This document shows, piece by piece, positions 16,045-24,677 of a stretch of 42,396 bases of DNA. The notes under the pieces are model-generated. The model worked only from the letters and a program-made list of their open reading frames with translations, ran no database searches and was not told the DNA's origin. Position 1 is the stretch's first letter; each line of letters begins with the position of its first letter. The DNA comes from Clostridia bacterium (lineage in GTDB: Bacteria; Bacillota; Clostridia; Oscillospirales; CAG-272), in contig JAFULC010000037.1 in NCBI GenBank assembly GCA_017483305.1, forward strand, positions 1 to 42,396, given 5' to 3'. The translations under genes were made by a program, and so were the position numbers.

Positions 16045-17718
16045 ATGGCATATTTATCTGATATTGAGATAGCGCAGGCTACGAAAATGAGGCATATTCG
16101 CGAGATCGCGGCGGTTGCTGGTGTTGACGAGAAATATCTTGAGCAGTACGGCAATTACAAGGCGAAGGTCGACTATTCGCTTCTTAAGGAGAGCGATCGC
16201 AAGGACGGTAAGCTGATCCTTGTAACCGCTATCACTCCCACTCCTGCGGGCGAGGGAAAGACGACCACGACCATCGGTCTTTCGGACGGTCTTAAGAAGA
16301 TCGGCAAGAACGTAGTAGTTGCGCTTCGTGAGCCCTCCCTGGGTCCCGTTTTCGGAGTTAAGGGCGGCGCGGCAGGCGGCGGATACGCTCAGGTCGTTCC
16401 TATGGAGGATATCAACCTGCACTTCACGGGCGATTTCCACGCGATCGGCGCGGCGAACAATCTGCTCGCGGCTATGCTTGACAACCACATTTACCAGGGC
16501 AACGCTCTGAATATCGATCCCCGTAGAATTACGTGGAGAAGATGTGTTGATATGAATGACCGTCAGCTTCGCTTTGTGACCGACGGTCTTGGCGGACGCG
16601 TGAACGGCGTGCCGAGAGAGGACGGCTACGACATTACCGTTGCTTCGGAAATTATGGCGGTGTTCTGTCTTGCTTCGTCGATCGCCGATCTTAAGGAGAG
16701 ACTTTCGAGGATAGTTGTGGCGTACACTTACGATGAAAAGCCCGTTACGGCGGGCGATCTCAAGGCGGTCGGAGCTATGGCAGCGCTTCTCAAGGACGCG
16801 CTCAAGCCTAATCTCGTGCAGACGCTTGAGGGTACTCCTGCATTCGTACACGGCGGTCCTTTTGCCAATATTGCTCACGGCTGCAACTCGGTAATCGCGA
16901 CCAAGATGGCGATGAGATTAGGTGATTACGCCGTTACCGAGGCAGGCTTTGGCGCAGATCTCGGTGCGGAGAAGTTCCTTGACATCAAGTGCCGTATGGC
17001 AGGCTTGACTCCCTCGGCGGTCGTTGTCGTTGCTACCGTTCGCGCGCTTAAGATGCACGGCGGCTCGCCCAAGACCGAGCTTGGAAGTGAAAATCTCGAG
17101 ACGCTTGAGAAGGGAATTCCCAATCTTCTCCGTCACGTTTCCAATATCAAGAACGTATATAAGCTTCCCTGTGTTGTTGCGGTCAACCGTTTCCCGACCG
17201 ACACCGATGCCGAGATAGAGCTTGTGATTGAAAAGTGCAGGGCACTTGGCGTTAACGTCATGCTTTCGACCGTCTGGGCAGACGGCGGTGCGGGCGGAGT
17301 TGCGCTTGCAGAGGAGGTAGTGAGACTTTGCGAGGAGCCCAATGATTTTAGCTTCAGCTATGCCGATGAGCTTTCTATCGCTGAGAAGATCGAGGCGGTG
17401 ACGAAGCGAGTTTACGGCGGTGTGGGTGTGAACATCACTCCTGCAGCACAGAAGCAGATCGCTCAGCTCGAGGCTCTGGGATATGGCAGATGTCCTATTT
17501 GCGTTGCGAAGACACAGTATTCCTTCTCGGACGATCCGACCAAGCTCGGCGCTCCCGAGGGCTTTACTGTTACTGTGCGAAGCGTCAAGGTTTCGGCGGG
17601 TGCAGGCTTTGTTGTCGTTCTGACCGGTGATATTATGACGATGCCCGGTCTTCCCAAGGTGCCTGCGGCTGAAAGGATCGACGTTGACGACAACGGAACG
17701 ATAAGCGGCTTGTTCTGA
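16045..17718 (+). CDS. fhs: Formate-tetrahydrofolate ligase
   Basis: Makes 10-formyl-THF from formate, THF and ATP. It has 557 aa, normal for the family. The P-loop-like [17 protein letters not shown] lies near residue 70. [35 protein letters not shown], in overlapping parts, and [18 protein letters not shown] and [11 protein letters not shown] follow as in other Fhs enzymes. AAGGAAAGGA precedes ATG 16045. It closes the purine block and is followed by a strong terminator. Together with the FNT channel it gives a local route from formate to the formyl donor of PurN and AICAR formyltransferase. In acetogens the enzyme serves CO2 fixation; the location here argues for purine use. Confidence 0.96.
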   Translation: MAYLSDIEIAQATKMRHIREIAAVAGVDEKYLEQYGNYKAKVDYSLLKESDRKDGKLILVTAITPTPAGEGKTTTTIGLSDGLKKIGKNVVVALREPSLGPVFGVKGGAAGGGYAQVVPMEDINLHFTGDFHAIGAANNLLAAMLDNHIYQGNALNIDPRRITWRRCVDMNDRQLRFVTDGLGGRVNGVPREDGYDITVASEIMAVFCLASSIADLKERLSRIVVAYTYDEKPVTAGDLKAVGAMAALLKDALKPNLVQTLEGTPAFVHGGPFANIAHGCNSVIATKMAMRLGDYAVTEAGFGADLGAEKFLDIKCRMAGLTPSAVVVVATVRALKMHGGSPKTELGSENLETLEKGIPNLLRHVSNIKNVYKLPCVVAVNRFPTDTDAEIELVIEKCRALGVNVMLSTVWADGGAGGVALAEEVVRLCEEPNDFSFSYADELSIAEKIEAVTKRVYGGVGVNITPAAQKQIAQLEALGYGRCPICVAKTQYSFSDDPTKLGAPEGFTVTVRSVKVSAGAGFVVVLTGDIMTMPGLPKVPAAERIDVDDNGTISGLF

Positions 17719-17734
17719 TCGTTAATTTATTAAT

Positions 17735-17771
17735 AAAAACGCGTTCTTGGTTGTGCGAGGACGCGTTTTTT
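17735..17771 (+). terminator. Terminator after fhs
   Basis: AAAAACGCGT (17735-17744) pairs with ACGCGTTTTT (17761-17770) around a 16-base loop, with a T-run on the 3' side. It ends the purine transcription unit. Confidence 0.85.
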
Positions 17772-17810
17772 GTGTTTGTGTTTGATTTTTACAAAAGAAC
17801 CTTTCGGGTG

Positions 17811-17840
17811 GTTGACAAAAGTGGTCAACTATGATAAAAT
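17811..17840 (+). promoter_or_regulatory. Promoter of the glycoside hydrolase pair with a dyad over the -35
   Basis: TTGACA 17812-17817, a 17-base spacer, and TAAAAT 17835-17840. An inverted repeat GTTGAC-N7-GTCAAC (17811-17829) covers the -35 and part of the spacer, where a bound repressor would block polymerase. No regulator gene lies next to it. GGAGG follows just before ATG 17890. Confidence 0.6.
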
Positions 17841-17889
17841 TAGTTATAGGAATTGCCCTGCTTTTGGGGGCCTTTAAAAGGAGGACGTT

Positions 17890-20871
17890 ATGTTAAATTT
17901 TTATTCGGGCAGCAAGGCTTGGAAGAAGATCACGGCGACTGTTTTGTTGCTATGTATGCTGGTTTGCAGTGCAAGCGCTATGCTTTCGGCTCTTGCGGAG
18001 GAGACCGATGCTACGTACGTTGTACCCGATCATCTTGTCGATCTGGTTGATCCCGATAAGGCGGGATCGTCCTTTGAACGCGGTAATAATGTGATGGCTG
18101 TTGTTTCTGACGGGTCAGTGAAGCTGGATTTCGTAGATTCCGGAAACGGCAAATGCGATGACCCGTACATACATCTCAGATTGCCCTCCAATTCGATCGA
18201 CTGTGAGGAATATCCCTACTTTGCTATGCTCGTCAAGACCAATAAGAGCAACATAAGAGGAGAGCTCCGTTTCAGAACGACCAATACCGGCAACGAGTTC
18301 CCGTGTCTGGCTATAAATTATATTAATAGCGACGGCTGGCAGCTGATCGTTTGCAAGCTTACCGATCTTGGCGCTATTTATTACGCGCCCACTCATACTC
18401 CCTATACCGGAACATATACCGAGATCAGACTCGATATGTTTGACAATACTAGGGGAACAACCTCTGCTGACACCGAATATTACATCCAGGCTTATGCTTT
18501 CTATAAGACTGCCGAGGATGCTGCTACATTTATCAATTTCAAGTCCACCTACGTTCCCGAGGGCGAGGAGACCTTTGAGGTGAACTACGCGGACTTCTGG
18601 CTTGGCGAGGACTTTGAAGATCCCGATAACAGCAAGAGAATGAACTGGCTCAGCTACGGCTTCAGCGGAAGCACCGCTCCCGTTGACCAATATCTGAGCG
18701 AGGGATACGGCGGAATCGTTTCCAACGTAAACTTTAACAAAAATTATCTTAAGGATCCCAACGAGTTTACGATCCTCAAGAGAGTTTACGACTATGCCGC
18801 AGACAAGGGCATGACGCTCTGGATCTACGACGAATATCAGTGGCCCAGCGGAAAGGCTTACGGACTTGTTCTCGATCATCAGGAGGGCAGAGAATGGGAG
18901 TCCACGGGTATTGAGCACATTGTTCTTACCGGTGTTGGCGGAACTGCTTCCTACACGCTCGGCGCTACGTACGGCGACGACGAGCTTGCAGTTATGCAGG
19001 CGGTTCTTATCGATAGCAACGGCAAGGCTAACGTCAACGTCAATAACGGCGCGGTATCGGCATCCGCCTCGGGTGAATGGACTCTTGAAATCTACCTGCT
19101 TCGCTATACGTATCAGGGTGAGGAGGACAGAAATGATTTCAATACTCTCCGTCACGTTGACCTGCTCAATCCAGAGCCTGTAAAATATTTTATCGAGATC
19201 ACCTATCAGCAGTATTACGACCGCCTTGGCGAGTCCTTTAAGAACATCACGGCGTTCTTTACCGACGAGCCTCAGCTTGGTAACAGAGCCGCTGCCGATT
19301 ACGTGGTCTGGACCGGCGGCTTTGCAGAGAGATTCTACGAGACCTACGGTTATCATATCAATATTCCCAGCTTGTTTGCGGGCTCTACCGATTATGACCG
19401 TATGGTAAGAATGAACTATTATCAGCTTGTGGCTGTTATGTTCAAGGAGGCTTATATCGATCAGATCGCCGAATGGTGTGAGGCTCACGGCGTGGCGTCC
19501 TCGGGTCACCTTCTCTTTGAGGAGAACATGAACGACCATATCGAGACCTACGGCGGTAACTTTATGCAGGTCGTTGGCGGAATGACTATTCCCGGCGCGG
19601 ATGCTCTTTGGGTAGATCCTTACAACCTGCTCAGACAGAACCATATAGGAGATTATATGGGTCTGCGTTATGTTGCTTCTGCGGCAAAGAACGCGGGCAA
19701 AAAGGACGTAATGATCGAGTACAACCCCAATGCAGTTGGCTTTCTCGACGGATCTGACGATCCCCTCGGTGTTTCTATCGGAGGTCTTTCTATCACCCGT
19801 CTGTTAGGCACCAATATTTACAACGTTATCAATCCTACCAGAGATTACACTATATCCGAGCTCAACACGCTCAACACCTATATCGGAAGATTGAATACTA
19901 TTCTTGACGAGACTGTTGATGCAAGCAAGCTTGCGGTCTTCTATCCTATCGCTACCGTTCAGGCATATCACAATGCTGACGACGTTCACTCCTCCGAGCA
20001 CGGCAAGGATACGATCGCGGTTGAGCTGAATACGAATTACCAGACCTTCTGTCTCAATCTTCTCCAGAGTCAGTATCTCTTTACAGTGCTTGACGACGAG
20101 AGTATTCGTGCGGCGCAGATCAACGCCGACGGTGAGCTTGTTGTCGGTCTTGGCTCCTATTCTACCGTAATTCTTCCTTACACCGAGTATATTTCGGTTG
20201 AGGCTCTTGAAAAGCTTTCTCAGTTTGAGGATGCCGGCGGCAACGTATTCTTCTACAATGCGGCGCCCTCTCACGGTATGCTTATGGATCAGGAGGATGA
20301 GGTCGCGAGCCTTATGGAAGGCTTTGAGAACGAGGTTATGTACTCCCTCAACGCTCTGATGAAGAAGGTCAGAAACTGCGTTGTTACAAATCTTACCGTA
20401 AGAGTGTCCGGTACTGATACGAACAAGCTTCTTATGGGTGATTTTGAGTCCAAGGACCGCGACGTTACGTTCCTTGTTAACTCGAGCGACGTGAAAATGA
20501 CGGTCAAGTGGGCTTACACCGACGGATACGACGGAACTGCTGTCGTTTACTATCCCGGATCGGGTAACATTGTTACCGTTGATATGTCGGAGGGCGCGGG
20601 CACCGTTATTATTCCTAAGTACGAGGGTGTTCTGATAATGCGCGAGGATGAAAACGTCATAGTTGATATTCCTACCGAGGAGACGACGGAAGAAATTACC
20701 GAAGACATCACTACAGAAAATACCGACGAGACCACCGTTGAGAGCGGTGACAATCAGGGAGCTCCCGCAAAGAAGGGATGCAAGTCCTCCTTCGGCGGTG
20801 CGATGATTGCAGCTATGGCATCTACACTTGTTGGCGCGGCTGTATTTACCAAGCGTCGCAAAAAAGACTAA
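17890..20871 (+). CDS. Secreted, membrane-anchored glycoside hydrolase, GH106-like barrel (family uncertain)
   Basis: 993 aa. A signal peptide (WKKITATVLLLCMLVCSAS, likely cut after SALA) is followed by a beta-rich region (about 45-235) that may bind carbohydrate. A barrel starts near residue 251. Its conserved blocks are EGYGGIVSNVNFNKNYL, GMTLWIYDEYQWPSGKA (Glu315), AFFTDEPQLGNR (Glu460) and HLLFEENMNDH (Glu544/545). A Rossmann-like region with LPYTEYISVEALEKL and a beta domain follow. This order resembles GH106 rhamnosidases and related unassigned families; substrate and catalytic acids are not proven. The C-terminus has a Thr/Glu linker, then KKGCKSSFGG, a membrane segment and KRRKKD, an anchor without LPXTG. 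AAAGGAGG precedes the ATG. The next gene is a paralogue. Confidence 0.7.
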   Translation: MLNFYSGSKAWKKITATVLLLCMLVCSASAMLSALAEETDATYVVPDHLVDLVDPDKAGSSFERGNNVMAVVSDGSVKLDFVDSGNGKCDDPYIHLRLPSNSIDCEEYPYFAMLVKTNKSNIRGELRFRTTNTGNEFPCLAINYINSDGWQLIVCKLTDLGAIYYAPTHTPYTGTYTEIRLDMFDNTRGTTSADTEYYIQAYAFYKTAEDAATFINFKSTYVPEGEETFEVNYADFWLGEDFEDPDNSKRMNWLSYGFSGSTAPVDQYLSEGYGGIVSNVNFNKNYLKDPNEFTILKRVYDYAADKGMTLWIYDEYQWPSGKAYGLVLDHQEGREWESTGIEHIVLTGVGGTASYTLGATYGDDELAVMQAVLIDSNGKANVNVNNGAVSASASGEWTLEIYLLRYTYQGEEDRNDFNTLRHVDLLNPEPVKYFIEITYQQYYDRLGESFKNITAFFTDEPQLGNRAAADYVVWTGGFAERFYETYGYHINIPSLFAGSTDYDRMVRMNYYQLVAVMFKEAYIDQIAEWCEAHGVASSGHLLFEENMNDHIETYGGNFMQVVGGMTIPGADALWVDPYNLLRQNHIGDYMGLRYVASAAKNAGKKDVMIEYNPNAVGFLDGSDDPLGVSIGGLSITRLLGTNIYNVINPTRDYTISELNTLNTYIGRLNTILDETVDASKLAVFYPIATVQAYHNADDVHSSEHGKDTIAVELNTNYQTFCLNLLQSQYLFTVLDDESIRAAQINADGELVVGLGSYSTVILPYTEYISVEALEKLSQFEDAGGNVFFYNAAPSHGMLMDQEDEVASLMEGFENEVMYSLNALMKKVRNCVVTNLTVRVSGTDTNKLLMGDFESKDRDVTFLVNSSDVKMTVKWAYTDGYDGTAVVYYPGSGNIVTVDMSEGAGTVIIPKYEGVLIMREDENVIVDIPTEETTEEITEDITTENTDETTVESGDNQGAPAKKGCKSSFGGAMIAAMASTLVGAAVFTKRRKKD

Positions 20872-20915
20872 AGCAATTTAAAAATTCGCCTATTATGGCG
20901 TATGGTTGAAACGAT

Positions 20916-20950
20916 ATGCCATACCCGACGAACGCCGTCGGGTATGGCAT
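20916..20950. terminator. Perfect 15-bp hairpin between the two hydrolase genes
   Basis: ATGCCATACCCGACG (20916-20930) pairs fully with CGTCGGGTATGGCAT (20936-20950) around a 5-base loop. The 3' side is TGATTTTATAAAA, a weak T-run, so it may end some transcripts after the first gene or protect its 3' end. It contains an ATG that would extend the next ORF, but that start is rejected because it lies in the stem and has no ribosome site. Confidence 0.55.
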
Positions 20951-20996
20951 TGATTTTATAAAAACACAAGAAGGAGAGCGGTTTTTTGTTCCGCGA

Positions 20997-23087
20997 ATGA
21001 CTTTTATGGCTGACAAGAGGTTCTGGCTTGAGGAAAATTTCAAGAAACCCACACTTGATAAGAGAATTTTGTGGGTAAGCTATGGCTTTAACGGCAATAC
21101 CGCGCCTGTGGATTGGTTTTTATCCGAGGGATACGGCGGTATCGTTTCAAACGTAAATTTTAATCAGAATTACCTGAAGGATCCGCATGAATTTGAGATT
21201 CTCAAGAAGATCTACGATTACGCGGCGGACAAGGGTATGGTGCTTTGGATCTACGATGAATATCAGTGGCCGAGCGGACGCGCCTTCGGTCTCGTGCTCG
21301 ACGAGCAGCCTGCTCGCGATTGGGAGGGTACGGGCATCAAGCATATTACGAAAACAGGTAACGGCGGAGTTGCCTCCTATACTCTTGGCGACGAGGACGG
21401 CGTGGATATTGAGATAGATATCAAGCTTGCGGTCTTGCACGACGAGAACGGGGAGCGCCGACTTGAAGTGGGGGAGAATTTCGTATCCGCGGAGGCTATG
21501 GGCGATTGGACGCTTGATATTTACGTGCTTCGATACACCTTTGATAAGGTTGAGGATCGCACGAATTTTGATCTGCTTCGCACGGTCGATCTGCTCAATC
21601 CCGATGCGGTGAAGAAGTTTATTGAGGTTACTCACGAGAGATATAAGCACTATCTCGGCGACTCGTTTAAAAACATCAAGGCTTTCTTTACCGACGAGCC
21701 AAATCTTGGAAACAGAGAAAAGGCGCGCTATGCGGTCTGGTCCAAGGATTTTGACAAGAAATTTTACGAGGAGTACGGATACGAGATAAATATTCCGAGC
21801 ATTTTCTCGGGAGAGAGCGACCTTGACAGAGCGGTCCGTTTGAATTATTATCAGCTCGTTGCCAAGCTTTTTAAGGAGTCGTATATTGATCAGATCTCCG
21901 AGTGGTGCGAGGCTAACGGAGTGGCTTCCTCGGGGCATTTGCTTTTTGAGGAGAATATGAATTATCACGTTGAGACATACGGTGGCAATTTCATGCAGGC
22001 CATCGGAGGAATGACTATACCGGGAGTTGATATACTCTGGATAGATCCCGATCATCTGCTCAGTCAGTGCGATATTGGAAACTATATGGGACTGAGATAC
22101 GTTTCGTCTGCAGCGAAGCACGCCTGCAAGAGCGAGGTTATGATCGAGCTTAATCCCGATGCGGTGAATATTCTTTCACAGTACGACGGCTTTGCGGTTT
22201 CGATCGGCGGATTGTCGATAACGAGGCTTCTCGGCATAAACAACTTTACTATTATCAATCCCCAGCGCAGCTACACGCTTGAGGAGATAAACAAGCTCAA
22301 CGAGTACGCCGGAAGGCTTAACACAGTGCTTGATGAGGTAACAGAGTGCGGAGAGCTTGCCGTTTTCTATCCCGCGGCGACGGCTCAGGCACTTCACTAT
22401 GCCGACGTTCTGCACGCGCAGATCTGGGGTCAGTGCGAGGGCGAGCTTGTTGATATTAATTCCGATTGCGAGAGGATCTGTCTTGATATGCTTCAGCGGC
22501 AGTATATGTATTCTTCTATCGACGAGGAGAGCATTTGCGCGTCTGAGATAGAGGGGGGCAGAATGAAGGTTGGTTTTGGCTCATATTCGACGGTAGTTGT
22601 GCCTTACGCTGAGTATATTTCGGTTGGCGCGCTTGAAAAGCTCGTTGATTTCGCGAAGGCAGGCGGACATATTATATTTGTTGGCAAGACTCCCAAGCAT
22701 GCGCACTCAATTAAGGACGACAAGAGAATTGCAGAGCTTATGGGCGAGCTTGTCGGTCAGGATTACGTCGATGCGAGCGACTCTGAGCGGTTGATGGAGC
22801 TTATCGGTGCATATGTTTCGGTTGAGTTTAAGACCGAGGTCACAAGCGGCGAGACAAAGAGACTTCTTGTAGGTGATTTCAAGAGCGATGAGAGAAAGGT
22901 CTCCTTCTTCGTCAACACGAGCGACAAGGCTATGTCAGTGAAAATCACTCCCGATGACGCGTCTGTCGGATGCGCAAGCGTTTATTATCCTGCATCGGCA
23001 GAGATCAAGACCGCCTTGCTTGCTCCCGATCTTGAGCTTAATATTCCCGCATACGAGGGAGTTATGGTTGTAAGGGGTATTGAGTAA
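20997..23087 (+). CDS. Cytoplasmic paralogue of the upstream glycoside hydrolase
   Basis: 696 aa, closely similar to residues about 245-910 of the preceding protein. It shares EGYGGIVSNVNFNQNYL, GMVLWIYDEYQWPSGRA, AFFTDEPNLGNR, SGHLLFEENMNYH and VVPYAEYISVGALEKL. It lacks a signal peptide, the N-terminal beta region and the C-terminal anchor, so it should act inside the cell on imported oligosaccharide. Start choice is uncertain. AAGGAG lies at 20971-20976, 20 bases from ATG 20997, and a small hairpin (GCGG 20978-20981 with CCGC 20991-20994) sits between and could shorten the distance. ATG 21006 is the alternative. The pair suggests stepwise breakdown of one glycan, outside then inside; inference from topology. 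Confidence 0.7.
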   Translation: MTFMADKRFWLEENFKKPTLDKRILWVSYGFNGNTAPVDWFLSEGYGGIVSNVNFNQNYLKDPHEFEILKKIYDYAADKGMVLWIYDEYQWPSGRAFGLVLDEQPARDWEGTGIKHITKTGNGGVASYTLGDEDGVDIEIDIKLAVLHDENGERRLEVGENFVSAEAMGDWTLDIYVLRYTFDKVEDRTNFDLLRTVDLLNPDAVKKFIEVTHERYKHYLGDSFKNIKAFFTDEPNLGNREKARYAVWSKDFDKKFYEEYGYEINIPSIFSGESDLDRAVRLNYYQLVAKLFKESYIDQISEWCEANGVASSGHLLFEENMNYHVETYGGNFMQAIGGMTIPGVDILWIDPDHLLSQCDIGNYMGLRYVSSAAKHACKSEVMIELNPDAVNILSQYDGFAVSIGGLSITRLLGINNFTIINPQRSYTLEEINKLNEYAGRLNTVLDEVTECGELAVFYPAATAQALHYADVLHAQIWGQCEGELVDINSDCERICLDMLQRQYMYSSIDEESICASEIEGGRMKVGFGSYSTVVVPYAEYISVGALEKLVDFAKAGGHIIFVGKTPKHAHSIKDDKRIAELMGELVGQDYVDASDSERLMELIGAYVSVEFKTEVTSGETKRLLVGDFKSDERKVSFFVNTSDKAMSVKITPDDASVGCASVYYPASAEIKTALLAPDLELNIPAYEGVMVVRGIE

Positions 23088-23112
23088 CTTCGGGCTCGTT
23101 AAATTTTAATGC

Positions 23113-23150
23113 TCGGTCGGTCATGGTGTTCTGTGACCGACCGAATTTTT
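23113..23150 (+). terminator. Terminator after the hydrolase pair
   Basis: TCGGTCGGTCA (23113-23123) pairs with TGACCGACCGA (23134-23144), followed by ATTTTT. A complete 11-bp stem with T-run; it separates the hydrolases from the pyrimidine block. Confidence 0.85.
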
Positions 23151-23241
23151 GAGCTTCTTACCTTATTTTGACCAAAGATTATTTGCGAGGGCAGAGAAAA
23201 CTGTTAAATGTGACATTTTTGATAAAAATGCTTTATTTTGC

Positions 23242-23270
23242 TTGACACTCTAATTTATATATGATATAAT
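23242..23270 (+). promoter_or_regulatory. Consensus promoter of the pyrimidine operon
   Basis: TTGACA 23242-23247, exactly 17 bases, then TATAAT 23265-23270 with TGA just before it (extended -10). This is a near-ideal sigma-A promoter. The leader to pyrC is only about 55 bases and has no PyrR-type attenuator that I can see. Confidence 0.88.
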
Positions 23271-23297
23271 ATTATAAATATGGATATCAATGTTTGA

Positions 23298-23312
23298 TAA
23301 ACGAAACGTTTA
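23298..23312. promoter_or_regulatory. Possible operator: TAAACG-AAA-CGTTTA dyad in the pyrC leader
   Basis: A perfect 6-3-6 inverted repeat roughly 20-35 bases after the expected transcription start and just ahead of the GGAGG ribosome site. The AAACG/CGTTT half-sites resemble LacI-type operators. With such a strong promoter some repression is expected; the binding protein is unknown. Confidence 0.35.
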
Positions 23313-23330
23313 ACGGAACGGAGGATCAAG

Positions 23331-24533
23331 ATGGCTGTTTTTGAGGCTGGTATGCAGGCAAAAATGAAAGATAAGGCGTCCTTGGTTAACTGTTTTTTCT
23401 CCGCTGAGGGCTTTTCGTCGTTCAATTCTTCGGAATATACTGTTTTTCCCGGCTTTTGTGATGTGCACGTGCATTTTCGCGAGCCGGGATTTTCTTATAA
23501 GGAAACCATCGCTACGGGCTCTATGGCGGCGGCAAGAGGCGGCTACACCGACGTTTGCACGATGCCGAATCTCGATCCCGTGCCCGATTCTCCCGAGCAT
23601 TTGAAGCGACAGCTCGATATAATCGAGAGAGATGCGGTTATAGGAGTTCATCCTTACGGCTCGATAACGGTTGGACAGAAGGGTGAGCGGTTGGCTGATC
23701 TTGAGGGTATGGCGCAGGATGTTATCGCGTTTTCGGATGACGGACGCGGGGTGCAGGACGGCGGTATGATGAAGGAGGCTATGCAAAGAGCCCGTGCGCT
23801 TGGAAAGATGATCGTAGCGCACTGCGAGGTCAACGAGCTTTTGCGCGGCGGCTATATACACGACGGAGAATATGCGCGCTTGCACGGACACCGAGGCATT
23901 TGCTCGGAGAGCGAGTGGAGGCAGATCGAGAGAGATCTTAAGCTTGCCGACGAGGTTGGGTGCGCTTATCACGTTTGTCACATCTCGACCAAGGAGAGTG
24001 TCGAGGTCATCCGAGAGGCGAAGAGGTCGGGTGTTGACGTGACCTGTGAGACCGGTCCGCATTATCTGATCCTCAACGATATGGATCTTCGCGAGGAGGG
24101 TCGGTTTAAGATGAATCCGCCCTTGCGGAGCGAGGCGGACAGGCTTGCGCTTATCGAGGGAATTGTGGACGGCACGGTTGATATGATCGCGACCGATCAC
24201 GCACCCCATTCTGCCGAGGAAAAGGGCAGGGGGCTTGAAAAGAGCGCTTTCGGAATCGTTGGCATTGAGACGGCGTTCCCTCTGATGTACACTTACATGG
24301 TGAAAAACGGTGTGATCTCGCTTGAGAAGCTTATTGAGCTTTTGGTATACAACCCGAGAGAAAGATTCGGTCTGCCGATCGGAGACGGTCTTTCTGTGTG
24401 GAGACTTGATGAGGAATTTACGGTCGATCCTGCGGAGTTTATATCGAAGGGCAAGGCGACGCCGTTTGAGGGCGCAAGACTGTTTGGTAAATGCTACGGC
24501 ACTTTTTATAATGGAAGGGCGTATAAGTTTTAA
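23331..24533 (+). CDS. pyrC: PyrC, dihydroorotase
   Basis: Cyclises carbamoyl-aspartate to dihydroorotate with a metal centre. It has 400 aa with class I type motifs: PGFCDVHVHFREPG (first His pair), AARGGYTDVCTMPN, VIAFSDDGRGVQ, MIVAHCEVNEL, YHVCHISTKESVE, KMNPPLR and MIATDHAPHSAEEK (catalytic Asp and His). The N-terminal strand region is slightly shorter than usual for class I (about 425 aa). GGAGG immediately before ATG 23331 sets the start. First gene after the consensus promoter, so it heads the pyrimidine block; a gap with a hairpin repeat separates it from carB. Confidence 0.94.
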   Translation: MAVFEAGMQAKMKDKASLVNCFFSAEGFSSFNSSEYTVFPGFCDVHVHFREPGFSYKETIATGSMAAARGGYTDVCTMPNLDPVPDSPEHLKRQLDIIERDAVIGVHPYGSITVGQKGERLADLEGMAQDVIAFSDDGRGVQDGGMMKEAMQRARALGKMIVAHCEVNELLRGGYIHDGEYARLHGHRGICSESEWRQIERDLKLADEVGCAYHVCHISTKESVEVIREAKRSGVDVTCETGPHYLILNDMDLREEGRFKMNPPLRSEADRLALIEGIVDGTVDMIATDHAPHSAEEKGRGLEKSAFGIVGIETAFPLMYTYMVKNGVISLEKLIELLVYNPRERFGLPIGDGLSVWRLDEEFTVDPAEFISKGKATPFEGARLFGKCYGTFYNGRAYKF

Positions 24534-24591
24534 GCCATTTGCAGTTATGAAATGGGGGAATTTGAGAACTATCCTTGTGAAAGTTCTTTTG

Positions 24592-24617
24592 CCTACTTTT
24601 CTTTCAAGAAAAGTAGG
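24592..24617. repeat. Hairpin repeat CCTACTTTTCTT / AAGAAAAGTAGG before carB
   Basis: A perfect 12-base inverted repeat (24592-24603 with 24606-24617). The preceding TGTGAAAGTTCTTTTGC is nearly the same as the segment repeated three times at 33208-33450, so this is a further member of that dispersed family. No T-run follows, which argues against a terminator. Confidence 0.7.
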
Positions 24618-24635
24618 GGGAAATCGAATAATATA

Positions 24636-24662
24636 GTCACTTGTTGCAGATGATCAAGTGAC
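24636..24662 (+). promoter_or_regulatory. Hairpin just before the carB ribosome site
   Basis: GTCACTTG (24636-24643) pairs with CAAGTGAC (24655-24662) around an 11-base loop (TTGCAGATGAT). It ends 5 bases before GGAG 24668-24671. It could affect carB translation. It does not match the PyrR binding loop I know. Confidence 0.4.
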
Positions 24663-24677
24663 GGAATGGAGATAAAT

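Noticed and set aside
20916-20996. Upstream ATG as start of the second hydrolase
   Set aside because: It lies in a perfect 15-bp hairpin, has no ribosome site, and the added residues match nothing in the paralogue.
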